Positions 14,928 through 23,617 are shown, counted from the first letter of the stretch. The stretch: DNA of 26,242 bases from CAZKVU01 sp964556475 (GCA_964556475.1 CAZKVU010000013.1:1-26242); one strand, 5' to 3'. Program-made: numbers and translations. The notes: generated by a model not told the origin, from the sequence alone.

Positions 14928-17188
14928 CTATCGCATCTTTTTTGTTTTTGCCCCCTTTACTTCTGAGCCGACGAGGAATTCTGTATCAGCCTGACCTACA
15001 TCAGTAGCCATTGTGCTCCCGATTGCCTGAATTTTCCATATGGTTTTATGTCCAAGGAGAGGAATTGGCAAACGGATTTCACCTGAAGCATCGGTCCTGA
15101 CATTCGGGTTCCAATAGAGAATGTCAGCAGTACTGCTTGGATTTCCCCCGCCGCCTCCTCCACCACCACCGCCTCCCCAATCGCTTAACCCTGTGAGTGA
15201 AGACGATGCATTTGTTTGTCGGGAGCGGAAATAATAAAACGATGAATGAATAGGTGGTGTTGCACTTGCCCTGAGAGCATATATTGCCTTATCAACGACA
15301 CCGACTGAAAGGTTCGCAGCAATCGGAGAGCCATGTGAGTCTTTTGTTGTTACTAGCAGTTCAGCTGTATCATTAGGTGAATATGAGGTTTTATCTAACT
15401 TAAGACCAACATTCAACAATTTATGCATTGCAGGAACATTGAGAGAAAGCCCCTCTGTGTAATATTTACCTTCTACAAAATAGCTGAACACAACGGTTAT
15501 CGACGGGCTTAATCGTTCATCAACTTTGAACGAGAATGTATTATTTCCTTTATTGATATGCTTAATCTGCGGATCATAAACTCTTCCTCTTTCCAATGTT
15601 ACAAGCGCGTCGAATTCAGAGGGTGAATCAATATTTAAACTCACGGTATCCCCTACTTTGAATGAATTTTGATTACTCGATATTTTTAAGTATGTCTGCG
15701 AAATACTTTCTCCCCACCATGCGGGTTCAGCCTGCGCTTGTGAGTCTGATTTTTTGAGAATTGAGATTGTCTTTTGATTTTGTGCAACATTACTTTTTGA
15801 ATCCCTTGCTGATACAATAAGCTGTTTGGTTGTATCGGTTAACTTGTCAGCCTGCGGAAGTGTGAAGGTAATAATACCTTTGCCGTTTTCATCAGTTACT
15901 GCTGTTCCAGATGCGACAATCTTTTCCGGCTCTTTTTGTGCATCGTTCGAGTAGACATAATCAATCAATTTGTATTCAAAAGTTGTGTTTTTTACCTTGT
16001 CCCCTGAAAGAGTCTCGGCATAAAATGGAGCAACAATTTCTTCNNNNNNNNNNNNNNNNNNNNNNNNNNNNNNNNNNNNNNNNNNNNNNNNNNNNNNNNN
16101 NNNNNNNNNNNNNNNNNNNNNNNNNNNNNNNNNNNNNNNNNNNAATTATTATCACTTGAATAAGCAAAATCTCTGAGCAGATTTACTGAATTTTCAAGAT
16201 TATAGAGTCCGAATGTTACACTATCATCAATTCGTGTTCCCTTTTGAACATCAAATGCATTGAGGTATACCTTTTTATCATCCTGTCGCAACAAAGCTCC
16301 AAAACTGCTGACGACAATAAAATATGGTTTCGAAGTATCGCCCTCGACATAATAAACACCTGGTTTAAGAGTGATTGTATTCTCATCAGTATTAATTTTT
16401 ACATTGGTGAGTTTATCTGATTCGTTATAGTGCGATAATTCCTCTTTAAATACTCCGTCATATCTGCTTGTCCTATATTGCTTATTTTCAACTGAATATG
16501 TGAGGAACTGAAGAAGTTTTTGAGCATCTGATTTATATATGCTTATACTAGAGCCATCTGAAGACAGTGGAATTGCTTTTCCTGCAGGAAAATTCTTTAC
16601 ACGCGAGTAAGGTGAATATTGTGTAGCGTTTTCAACTGTCAGATTTTTTGAAAAGGAGGATGTCATGGATTTATTATTGGTGCTTTTGAGTCCATCTGCG
16701 ATATAAAACCAGAGCGTAGCGCCTTTGTAGGGCTTTTTAAATTTGTAGGTTACTTCATTTTTATTGAGTAATCCCCTTTTCCATTCGCCTTCAATTTTTG
16801 GAGAAATTGAGGCAAAATGCTCAAGATCGTGTGCATCAACAGGATTATTAAATGTGACTGTTAATGATGTAGGATTTGTTTGACTGTCTAGTGACACATC
16901 GACAACGAGAAGTACATCGTCAAGAAACTGGGCGGTTTGATTCGCAAAGAGCGCTGGATTAGGACGAGATAATACATAATATCTGGCTCCAAGAAATCCG
17001 ATAACCACAACAAGCAAAGATAAAAGAATAAAATATGGTCGTTGTTTAATAAAGGGACTTATGCTGTTTATTTTTGAAAGAATTGTTGAAAAAAATCCTG
17101 GTCTTTTCTCATTTTGAGTTGGAAGTGTCTGATTTTGTTGAGGCATTTGGGAAGGTGGTGGATTTTGATCACCCGAATTCGGATTCAT
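14928..17188 (-). CDS. membrane-anchored alpha-2-macroglobulin-like protein, short form without thioester region; interrupted by assembly gap
   Basis: One gene split by the 100-N gap: residues before and after the gap both read as A2M macroglobulin (MG) domains, and the frame below the gap is open up to its edge (EEIVAPFYAETLSGDKVKN). The N-terminal ~50 residues are cytoplasmic and Pro/Gln-rich, then a membrane helix at ~53-73. The last part matches the A2M core domain (DILYWNPNVRTDASGEIRLP, TIWKIQAIGSTMA). Before it is a bait-like stretch with 11 consecutive glycines (15144-15176). The gene stops right after this domain in a Lys-rich tail, so the CxEQ thioester, the thioester domain and the receptor-type domain of full-length proteins (about 1500+ aa) are absent. 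Bacterial A2Ms trap proteases; this form cannot do so covalently. Its ATG lies 6 nt after a CATAAT -10. Confidence 0.85.
16044..16143. other. assembly gap (100 N) inside the A2M-like gene
   Basis: Exactly 100 N, a scaffold join of unknown true length. The missing bases encode part of the MG-domain array, so the protein length and reading frame across the gap are unknown. Confidence 0.98.
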
Positions 17189-17194
17189 ACAGTC

Positions 17195-17200
17195 ATTATG
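17195..17200 (-). promoter_or_regulatory. -10 hexamer of the A2M-like gene
   Basis: CATAAT on the minus strand, 6 nt before the ATG at 17188; fits the leaderless pattern seen across the window. Confidence 0.4.
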
Positions 17201-17248
17201 TGCTTAGCACAAGAGCTTGTCAATAGTAATGACGGGTCATGTGGATTG

Positions 17249-17334
17249 CGGAGAGGGCGGGATTCGAACCCGCGGTGACTTGCGCCACACAGTCTTTCCA
17301 GGACTGCGCACTAGACCAACTATGCGACCTCTCC
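17249..17334 (-). tRNA. tRNA-Ser (anticodon GGA)
   Basis: 86 nt. The acceptor stem GGAGAGG pairs with CCTCTCC, discriminator G. Anticodon arm CAGTC-CTGGAAA-GACTG gives anticodon GGA (codons TCC/TCT). A long variable arm (GTGGCGCAAGTCAC-type hairpin) and the T-arm GCGGGTTCGAATCCCGC are present, as expected for a class II tRNA. The 3' CCA is not encoded (G73 is followed by CAA). A weak -10 (TAAAAT, plus-strand 17352-17357) lies about 18 nt upstream. Confidence 0.97.
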
Positions 17335-17519
17335 AAGAGTTTGTGCCTCTTATTTTACCAGAATTGTACTATCACAGAGAGCTGTTCTTTATTGTACTTT
17401 TTCACTACTGTGAATACGCTCCCCCCCTTTTTATGCAGTAAAAGTACTAAAATGGGCCCTTTTAGCACCATGATTATGGCATTCTACATAGTAAACAAGT
17501 AGACTATATACAAATATCT
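17335..17519. other. intergenic region between tRNA-Ser and the Xer recombinase, with a quasi-palindrome
   Basis: Holds a C-run (17421-17427), a quasi-palindrome at 17444-17468 (arms GTACTAAAA-t-GGG and CCCTTTTAGCAC, one mismatch and one bulged T) about 50 bp before the recombinase start, and a TATACA -10 candidate (17507-17512) 7 nt before its ATG. The 17-mer at 17436-17452 (CAGTAAAAGTACTAAAA) recurs inside tgt at 19904-19920. Confidence 0.5.
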
Positions 17520-18479
17520 ATGAATCTTGAAGATGCAGTGAATCGCTTCCTTGAATATTGTGAACTCGACAAAAATCTTTCTCAGAAGACCGTTCGAATG
17601 TATACGTATTACATCCATTTTTTTAAAACCTGGATCGAAAAAACATCAAAAAAAACAGCGGAAGAAATCAATGTTGAGGACCTTGATGAAGAGCTTATTC
17701 GAACATATCGTCTATATTTATCTCGTGAGTATTTTAACCCTTATAAAGGCGAGCTTAAACGAAAAACACAAAATTATTTTTTGGTTGCTCTGCGTTCTAT
17801 GTTCCGATTTCTTATTCGAAAAGGTCACACGGTCCTCTCCCCTGAGCAGATAGAGCTTGGTAAAATTCGCGACCGTCAAGTTAAGTATCTTTCTCCGGAA
17901 GCTGTTGATAAATTGCTCCAATCGCCTAATACAAAGAAATTACGCGAACTTCGTGATCGCGCAATTTTAGAACTCCTCTTCTCTACTGGTTTGCGCGTAT
18001 CTGAATTAGTTGGATTAAATCGTGACCAGGTTAATTTGGTTGAGCGAGAATTTAGCGTAATTGGAAAAGGTGGAAAGGCTCGTGTTGTTTTTCTTTCAGA
18101 TAGCGCTGCTGAATGGATTCAGAAATATTTTGCTGCGCGGGAGGATCCGTACAAACCCCTGTTCGTTCGCTATTCTGGGCCAAAATCTTCAGAGGTGCTT
18201 ACTGATGATCAGGCCAGGCTTTCAGTTCGGTCTATCGAGCGAATGATTGATAAATATCGAAAGAAAGCCGGCATCACCTTTCCGATAGGTCCTCATATTC
18301 TCAGACATTCATTTGCAACAGACCTGCTGCAACATGGCGCTGATCTTCGTTCCGTTCAGGAAATGCTCGGCCATAAAAATATTGCAACGACACAAATATA
18401 TACACATGTCACCAACCCTCGATTAAAAGAAATCCATCAGAAATTCCACTCTGGTAATTCGGGCAATAAAAAGCTATAA
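17520..18479 (+). CDS. tyrosine recombinase, XerC/XerD family
   Basis: 319 aa, near the ~300 aa of XerC/XerD. The N-terminal SAM-like core-binding domain is at ~1-105 (LEYCELDKNLSQKTVRMYTY). The catalytic domain carries Arg 159 (FSTGLRVSELVGL), Lys 183 (IGKGGKAR), His 259 and Arg 262 (PHILRHSFATDLL), His 285 (MLGH) and nucleophile Tyr 294 (TQIYTH). All active-site residues are present, so it should be functional. Patescibacteria commonly encode a single Xer protein that resolves chromosome dimers; nothing nearby marks this one as an integrase, apart from the adjacent tRNA-Ser, a common integration target. A predicted -10 (TATACA) ends 7 nt before the ATG. The permease gene follows after 9 nt. 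Confidence 0.94.
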   Translation: MNLEDAVNRFLEYCELDKNLSQKTVRMYTYYIHFFKTWIEKTSKKTAEEINVEDLDEELIRTYRLYLSREYFNPYKGELKRKTQNYFLVALRSMFRFLIRKGHTVLSPEQIELGKIRDRQVKYLSPEAVDKLLQSPNTKKLRELRDRAILELLFSTGLRVSELVGLNRDQVNLVEREFSVIGKGGKARVVFLSDSAAEWIQKYFAAREDPYKPLFVRYSGPKSSEVLTDDQARLSVRSIERMIDKYRKKAGITFPIGPHILRHSFATDLLQHGADLRSVQEMLGHKNIATTQIYTHVTNPRLKEIHQKFHSGNSGNKKL

Positions 18480-18488
18480 ACAAAGTAT

Positions 18489-19595
18489 ATGCTTGCGGCA
18501 ATCGCTACGTTTGTTGGGTCAATTATTGGTGCTGGAATTCTTGGTATTCCATTTGCGGTTGCTCAAACTGGTTTTGGTATCGGTATCATTTTGCTTATCT
18601 CACTCACCACCGCAACGACTATTTTAAGCCTCATGTTGGCCGAACTCACATTGCGCACAAAAAAGGACCATCAAATGCCTGGTTATAGCGCTCTATATCT
18701 GGGTCCAAGATTTGGCTCAATAACATTTTTCATCGATATTATTTCTGGATATATCGTACAGCTTGCGTATATTGTAGGTCTTGGTGAAGTCCTTGCTGCA
18801 CTGCTGAGCGGGTCGCCTGTTTTCTGGAGTGTTGTTGTTTTTTGTATCGTTGCTGTATTCGTCTATAAAGGCCTTGAGACGATCAAAGTCATTGAACTTG
18901 TTATGACCATTGGGATTTTTGTCATCGTATTGATATTAGCGATTATTCTTTCCCCCCATATAAGCCTTCTGAATTTTAACTATGCTGATCCTACTCGAGT
19001 CGGGTTGCCATATGGGGTCATTATGTTTGCACTTGCAGGACATATAACCATTCCGGCAATACGAAGACTCCTCGTTGGCAATGAAAAAAAATTCCCTTCT
19101 GTCATCATCATTTCTTACATTCTTGTTTTTATTGTCTATGCAACCTTTATGTATATCGTCTTAGGTGTTACAGGACACGAAACGACAGAGGTTGCAACAA
19201 TTGGCTTGGGTATGAAAATAGGTCCTGTTATGATCGTGCTCGGCAATGTGTTGGCATTATTTACCATGTCGACCTGTTATCTGGCAAATGGTCTTGCGTT
19301 ACGTCGAGTATTTGAGTTTGATTATAAAAAACCGCGCATTCTGTCAACATTTTTAGCTGTCATTCCTGCGCTCATCTTGTTTGTGTTTGGCATCAGGCAT
19401 TTTATTATTATTCTTGGGCTTGTCGGCGGCATTATTCTTGGTCTACAAAGCGCTTTTATCATTCTTTGTTTTTGGAAGGCACAAAAACATGGAGACAGAA
19501 AACCTGAATTTAGATTAGGCAAACTCACACTTGTTGGTTTGGCACTATTAACGATTTATATAATAGGAGCAATACTTACCCTACTTGAATCATAA
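18489..19595 (+). CDS. aromatic amino acid transport family permease (HAAAP/AAAP)
   Basis: 368 aa with about 11 hydrophobic helices. The N-terminus AIATFVGSIIGAGILGIPFAV is the signature first helix of the hydroxy/aromatic amino acid and AAAP permeases (TyrP, Mtr, SdaC and SLC38-like), where the broken GxIGAGxLGxP helix forms the substrate and ion site. This fixes the start close to the annotated ATG. It is shorter than the usual ~400 aa of TyrP. Substrate cannot be called; uptake of an amino acid by ion symport is likely. It starts 9 nt after the recombinase stop with no promoter or Shine-Dalgarno sequence in between, so the two are probably co-transcribed. Confidence 0.88.
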   Translation: MLAAIATFVGSIIGAGILGIPFAVAQTGFGIGIILLISLTTATTILSLMLAELTLRTKKDHQMPGYSALYLGPRFGSITFFIDIISGYIVQLAYIVGLGEVLAALLSGSPVFWSVVVFCIVAVFVYKGLETIKVIELVMTIGIFVIVLILAIILSPHISLLNFNYADPTRVGLPYGVIMFALAGHITIPAIRRLLVGNEKKFPSVIIISYILVFIVYATFMYIVLGVTGHETTEVATIGLGMKIGPVMIVLGNVLALFTMSTCYLANGLALRRVFEFDYKKPRILSTFLAVIPALILFVFGIRHFIIILGLVGGIILGLQSAFIILCFWKAQKHGDRKPEFRLGKLTLVGLALLTIYIIGAILTLLES

Positions 19596-19646
19596 AAAAC
19601 AATACCAAGATAGTACTTCCTATTTATATTAAGACGATATGAAGAG

Positions 19647-19805
19647 TTAGTTATCCATTATAATGGACTCTTCCTCTACAGAGTATTGATCGCTATTCAG
19701 TTTGGTATGAATCATCATTGCAACTGCTGCAACAATCAATAAAACCGCAAAGAGGATAAGAGCATTATGATTTGGATGCTTTTTTTCGTGTTTCTTTTTT
19801 GCCAT
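19647..19805 (-). CDS. small one-TM protein, 52 aa
   Basis: ATG at 19803-19805, stop TAA at 19647-19649. The protein begins MAKKKHEKKHPNHN, very basic, followed by a single helix at ~15-32 (ALILFAVLLIVAAVAMMI) and an acidic tail (SVEEESIIMDN). The positive-inside rule predicts the N-terminus inside and the tail outside. Lys/His-rich start, one helix and opposite-charge ends make a coherent membrane peptide, not a random frame. It is convergent with the permease gene and divergent from tgt, with only 78 bp between its start and that of tgt. A 12-bp palindrome, CCATTATAATGG (19655-19666), overlaps its last codons. No homologue recognised. Confidence 0.55.
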   Translation of the reverse strand: MAKKKHEKKHPNHNALILFAVLLIVAAVAMMIHTKLNSDQYSVEEESIIMDN

Positions 19806-19872
19806 GTGACTACTAAAATTGTTAATTACTATTCAGAGTAATAGAAAAAAGATATGTTGTCAATTGATAAAT

Positions 19873-19878
19873 TATGAT
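19873..19878 (+). promoter_or_regulatory. -10 hexamer of tgt
   Basis: TATGAT, 5 nt before the tgt ATG (19884); consistent with the leaderless pattern. No good -35 at the right distance. Confidence 0.35.
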
Positions 19879-19883
19879 CTGCT

Positions 19884-21062
19884 ATGTTTCGATTTGATAT
19901 CGTCAGTAAAAGTACTAAAACTCAAGCTCGCAGAGGTGTTTTAAAAACTCCACATGGAGATATTCAGACGCCAGCGTTTGTAACTGTTGGAACAAAAGCG
20001 ACAGTAAAGTCACTCTCTCCCACAGATCTCGAGCAAACAAATTCGCAGCTTATTTTTGGAAATACATATCACCTTGTTTTATCGCCAGGAACTGATCTTA
20101 TTAAAAAAGCCGGTGGTATTCACGCACTATCTGGCATCAACAAGCCCTTTATTACTGATTCAGGAGGTTTTCAGGTTTTCTCGCTGGCTTTCCAGAATCG
20201 AAAAAATATGTATGAGTTGAATTTAAGTCAGGATGATGCGCAATCCCCTCCTCATCCTTCTCTTGTGAAAATTACTGACGATGGAGTTAAATTTAAATCA
20301 CATATTGATGGCACTGAGTTTTATTTCACTCCTGAATTTTCGATAAAGGCGCAAGTCGATATTGGAGCGGATTTTATTGTGGCTTTTGATGAATGTATCT
20401 ATAATGGTGCTACGAAAAAGTATACAGAGCAAGCCACAAACCGCACGCACGAGTGGGCTGTTCGTAGTATTAATACTTTTGCAAAGGAGTCATCGCCAAA
20501 ACGACAGCAAATGTTTGGCGTCATACAAGGTGGTTTGCATGAAGATTTAAGGCTCAAAAGCACAGAATTTATTGCAGCACAGAATTTTTTTGGTATTGCG
20601 CTAGGCGGGGTTTCTGTTGGAGAGAGCAATGAGGAGCTCCGAACTACGGTTACATGGATTATGAAAACATTGCACAGTGATCCGCGTCCACGTCATTTAC
20701 TTGGAATTAGTACGCTTGATGATGTACTTTACTCGGTAAAAAATGGTGTTGATACGTTTGATTGTGTTCTCCCGACTCGCGATGCCCGTGTTGGATTTTT
20801 GTATGTTAACAGGAGTATGCGAAAAACATTAGAAAATTATGATCGCATAAAAATAACACAATCGATTTTCAAAAACGATCTCTTCCCTATTGATAAACAA
20901 TGCGAATGTTATACATGTCAGTATTTTTCCCGGGCCTATCTCCATCACTTATTCAAACAGAGAGAATTATTAGGTTATCGACTGGCTACGATTCATAATC
21001 TTTATTTCATTGAAGATTTTTTTGAGCGGATACGAGAAGCAATTGAACAGAACTTGTTGTAA
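19884..21062 (+). CDS. tgt: tRNA-guanine transglycosylase
   Basis: 392 aa. FVTVGTKATVKSLSP, then GNTYHL and TDSGGFQVFS with the general acid/base Asp 92; nucleophile Asp 293 in FDCVLPTRDARVG; and the zinc site CECYTC (Cys 340, 342, 345) with His 371. VIQGG and GGVSVGE are the substrate-binding motifs. It exchanges guanine at tRNA position 34 for a queuosine precursor. Two oddities: PTRDARVG in place of the usual bacterial PTRNARNG, and an insertion of ~18 residues at ~105-125 before the KITDDGVKF motif. No queuosine-synthesis gene (queA, queC-F) is in the window, so the base may be salvaged. The next gene starts 8 nt after the stop. Confidence 0.96.
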   Translation: MFRFDIVSKSTKTQARRGVLKTPHGDIQTPAFVTVGTKATVKSLSPTDLEQTNSQLIFGNTYHLVLSPGTDLIKKAGGIHALSGINKPFITDSGGFQVFSLAFQNRKNMYELNLSQDDAQSPPHPSLVKITDDGVKFKSHIDGTEFYFTPEFSIKAQVDIGADFIVAFDECIYNGATKKYTEQATNRTHEWAVRSINTFAKESSPKRQQMFGVIQGGLHEDLRLKSTEFIAAQNFFGIALGGVSVGESNEELRTTVTWIMKTLHSDPRPRHLLGISTLDDVLYSVKNGVDTFDCVLPTRDARVGFLYVNRSMRKTLENYDRIKITQSIFKNDLFPIDKQCECYTCQYFSRAYLHHLFKQRELLGYRLATIHNLYFIEDFFERIREAIEQNLL

Positions 21063-21070
21063 TATACGAT

Positions 21071-22087
21071 ATGCAAGATCGTATTGATGCTCTCGAACCA
21101 CCAACCTACGAAGAACAACTTGCGCTGTCTGAACAAGCATTTATGGCGAATTGTCAGAGGCTATATGACGGAAAAGAACAGGCATTTGCATTGCGTCAGG
21201 ATGTAATACATATACCTCTTGATGATGGGTCATCAGTGGCTCCGACATATCATAATTGGGATCATATTACCGCCGCATATACAAGCACCGATGATATTCT
21301 TGCTGATTTTAGTCAAGGTAAAGATATCTTTAATTTAGCCCAACAGGTTGAGAGATATAAAGAATCACTTGGCGTTGACTATATTGAAAATCAAGAAATG
21401 TGGGATCGATTTTTTGGTGGTCCAGAATTTGCACTTACCTGGAGGTTGATGTGGGCAGGCCACGATTTGGGAAATTTAACTGATTCGCATGAATTTGATG
21501 AGGATGGCTCGGTTCCGTATCATGCAGATTATCTTATTAAGGGAGCTGAAGCGCGCAGTCAGGATTTGACTGATCAGTTAATAGAGAAACATTTCGGTTC
21601 ACACGAAATGAAAGACATCATGAAGAAGTTTTCTCGACATCTCATAGAGCAAACAATCTATATACCCGATGAGGAACCTGATGTCGTTTTGAGAAAAGCA
21701 GCAATCCCCTTTCATAATTTTGTACAGTTTATAGACCAGGTTGGATCAGGGTTTTATAACAGAAATAATTATGCATTGATTGTATCGGGTTTGCTCAATG
21801 AATTCCGTGCAAGTAATGAACAGGGCCCACTGAGTCAGACACCTCACGATTTTGCGTTCTTCCCATTTATGCGAGGGGTTACATTGTATGGTCGGCAAGA
21901 ATCAGATAATTTTGGTTTGGAGACAACGACATTTTTAGAAATTATGGATTATTTTAAAGCAAAAAAACCTGAAAAATACGATGAAATAGAACGGCTTTAT
22001 GGTAGGGTTCCTGAGGATTTAAGAACTATAGATTATGATAGAGATGTTAGTTTTTTTGCGGGTTTTGCCTTAGGTGCACACAAGTAG
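21071..22087 (+). CDS. probable HD-domain-like metal-dependent phosphohydrolase
   Basis: 338 aa, soluble. Motifs in order: YHNWDH at 60-65, as in HD proteins that begin with YHNxxH; GHD at 130-132 (WAGHDLGNLTD), the HD doublet; ARSQDLTDQLIEKHF at 161-175; HLIEQTIYI at 190-198; and FVQFIDQVGSGFY with Asp 222. Their order and spacing match the H...HD...D layout of HD phosphohydrolases, which use two metal ions on nucleotides or phosphate esters. The match is by pattern, so substrate and even activity are uncertain. A long N-terminal arm and a ~100-residue C-terminal part are not typical. It starts 8 nt after tgt, suggesting one transcript and perhaps a link to nucleotide or tRNA metabolism. Confidence 0.6.
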   Translation: MQDRIDALEPPTYEEQLALSEQAFMANCQRLYDGKEQAFALRQDVIHIPLDDGSSVAPTYHNWDHITAAYTSTDDILADFSQGKDIFNLAQQVERYKESLGVDYIENQEMWDRFFGGPEFALTWRLMWAGHDLGNLTDSHEFDEDGSVPYHADYLIKGAEARSQDLTDQLIEKHFGSHEMKDIMKKFSRHLIEQTIYIPDEEPDVVLRKAAIPFHNFVQFIDQVGSGFYNRNNYALIVSGLLNEFRASNEQGPLSQTPHDFAFFPFMRGVTLYGRQESDNFGLETTTFLEIMDYFKAKKPEKYDEIERLYGRVPEDLRTIDYDRDVSFFAGFALGAHK

Positions 22088-22090
22088 CTT

Positions 22091-22167
22091 TGGAGCGGAA
22101 GACGGGACTCGGACCCGCGACCTTCAGTTTGGAAAACTGACGCTCTAACCAACTGAGCTACTTCCGC
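22091..22167 (-). tRNA. tRNA-Gly (anticodon TCC)
   Basis: 77 nt including an encoded 3' CCA. Acceptor GCGGAAG/CTTCCGC, D-arm TAGCTCAGTTGGTTAGAGC, anticodon arm TCAGT-TTTCCAA-ACTGA (anticodon TCC, codon GGA), T-arm CGCGGGTCCGAGTCCCG with GTCCGAG in place of GTTCGAA. Unlike the tRNA-Ser gene in this window, it encodes its CCA. Confidence 0.97.
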
Positions 22168-22199
22168 ATGTTATCTGAGTAGGATCAGACGCACAAAGT

Positions 22200-22208
22200 A
22201 TTATACCA
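22200..22208 (-). promoter_or_regulatory. extended -10 promoter of tRNA-Gly
   Basis: On the minus strand TGGTATAAT: a perfect TATAAT preceded by TGn, the extended -10 form. It lies 32 nt before the tRNA 5' end, giving a leader of about 25 nt to be removed by RNase P. No -35 is needed for this class and none is clear. Confidence 0.6.
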
Positions 22209-22231
22209 AAGTAATTCAGAGAAGAATTAGG

Positions 22232-23617
22232 ATGCCTAAGTTGCCGCATAATTTGTATTATATATGTATGGCTATCATTGTGTTAATCCTCCTTTTCCTC
22301 GCTCTGATCTATGGTCCTCAATTATTGAACTATATCCCGAGTGGTGATGATCTTGTAAATATGAGCATTGCACCGCGAAGTATTGCCGATATCGTTAGAT
22401 TATTTTCAACATTTGGGACACAGTATCGCCCGGTGACACAAACTTTATTTTTGATTTACAGAGGACTACTCCCCCATTTTAGCGTAATGTTTTTTATCAA
22501 TCTTGCACTTTTCAGCAGTGTCATTATTTTACTTTTTTACAATCTTCGGCGGTTTATTACAAAAAAAATAGCATTGATAATCGCCTGCGCTGCTGCTCTA
22601 TCACCAATCTTCTATTATCACATTTTTGCTTTGTCGGCACTAAACAATACCTTAATGCTTATTTCCAGCCTCATTTTGCTGCTCTTAATTGACATGGAAA
22701 ATAAACTTTCGAGCAACCCACAAGCGCGAAAGACTCTCTATGTTGCTGCAGCGATTGTGCTCTTCTCTACTTTTATAAAAGAAACATTTGTTCTTAATGT
22801 TTTTCTATTTTCAGTTATTGCATGGCAAAAGGCTGGAAGTAAAAAATGGTTGTGGATCAGTGCTGCAACCATTTCATCAATTATATATTTGGGATTGCAT
22901 GCAATTTTGTATCCATCACTTGATCCAAACTACGCAGTTGTGTTATCTCCCCAGAAATTCATCGAAAATTTATTATTGATAGGATCCTGGCTTGTTGCAT
23001 ATCCTCGTGGATGGCAATATGGAGCCCCAGAGCCAAAAAACATTTTCACATTTCTAATAACCATAAGCATGAGTATGAGTTTTATCATTGCATATATTTC
23101 AGTTTTCTTAGAAAAGAAAAAATTTCATATCATCTTTTTCACTGGAGCTCTTTTTTTCTCAATAGTCCCCTATCTCTTTCTACAGAGAGTCCTTGTATAT
23201 TATGCTGACGCAGCGTTTATTATTCTTATCGTGATGATGGGTTTGGCTATGAGCAAAAAGTTTCATAAACGCGCGTTTGTACTTAGTTTGTTTTTTTGCG
23301 TCATTTCTGCACTTCATTTTCTATTGATATACACGCAGTGGCATCAGTATTCTTTTGTTGCCAGGTCAAATATGGCAGCGCGTAATTATATGCGAGAAGT
23401 CAGCAAGCTAGATCTGTCGAAGTATAAAAACTTGTGCATCTTGAATCATACCGAAGGGACATGGGGTACGCATAACGGAAATCTAGTAACCTATGCAACA
23501 GGGAGCCTCATTCATGTTATTTCTACTCCTTTAAAAGATATTCCGAACGAGTGTTTAGACAGCTCAGTGATTTTGAGAAATGATGGCATCGATTATTCTA
23601 CCCTTTTGGATAAATAA
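22232..23617 (+). CDS. multi-pass membrane protein, GT-C glycosyltransferase-like
   Basis: 461 aa with about 11 hydrophobic helices and a ~75-residue soluble C-terminal tail. After the first helix comes SGDDLVNM with the acidic pair Asp 39-Asp 40 in the first outside loop, where GT-C enzymes (PMT/ArnT/Alg families) carry their catalytic acidic motif. YRPVTQTLFLIYRGLLPHF follows, as in several bacterial GT-C proteins of unknown acceptor. Such enzymes transfer sugars from polyprenyl-phosphate donors outside the membrane. The family assignment is by architecture only. The gene is convergent with the next one; their 3' ends overlap by 25 bp (23593-23617). Confidence 0.65.
   Translation: MPKLPHNLYYICMAIIVLILLFLALIYGPQLLNYIPSGDDLVNMSIAPRSIADIVRLFSTFGTQYRPVTQTLFLIYRGLLPHFSVMFFINLALFSSVIILLFYNLRRFITKKIALIIACAAALSPIFYYHIFALSALNNTLMLISSLILLLLIDMENKLSSNPQARKTLYVAAAIVLFSTFIKETFVLNVFLFSVIAWQKAGSKKWLWISAATISSIIYLGLHAILYPSLDPNYAVVLSPQKFIENLLLIGSWLVAYPRGWQYGAPEPKNIFTFLITISMSMSFIIAYISVFLEKKKFHIIFFTGALFFSIVPYLFLQRVLVYYADAAFIILIVMMGLAMSKKFHKRAFVLSLFFCVISALHFLLIYTQWHQYSFVARSNMAARNYMREVSKLDLSKYKNLCILNHTEGTWGTHNGNLVTYATGSLIHVISTPLKDIPNECLDSSVILRNDGIDYSTLLDK

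Noticed and set aside
15966..15968. TTG at 15968 as the start of a separate gene encoding the second half of the A2M-like protein
   Set aside because: The frame is open upstream to the gap edge and reads as A2M sequence, so it is an internal Leu codon in an interrupted gene.
17239..17502. Open frames across the tRNA-Ser gene on the plus strand (AERAGFEPAVTCATQ-type product)
   Set aside because: This is the well-known false protein produced by translating the complement of a tRNA-Ser gene; the tRNA is complete and explains the sequence.
19655..19666. CCATTATAATGG as a dif site or promoter
   Set aside because: It lacks the 11-6-11 dif layout and lies at the end of the 52-aa gene; coding use explains it well enough.
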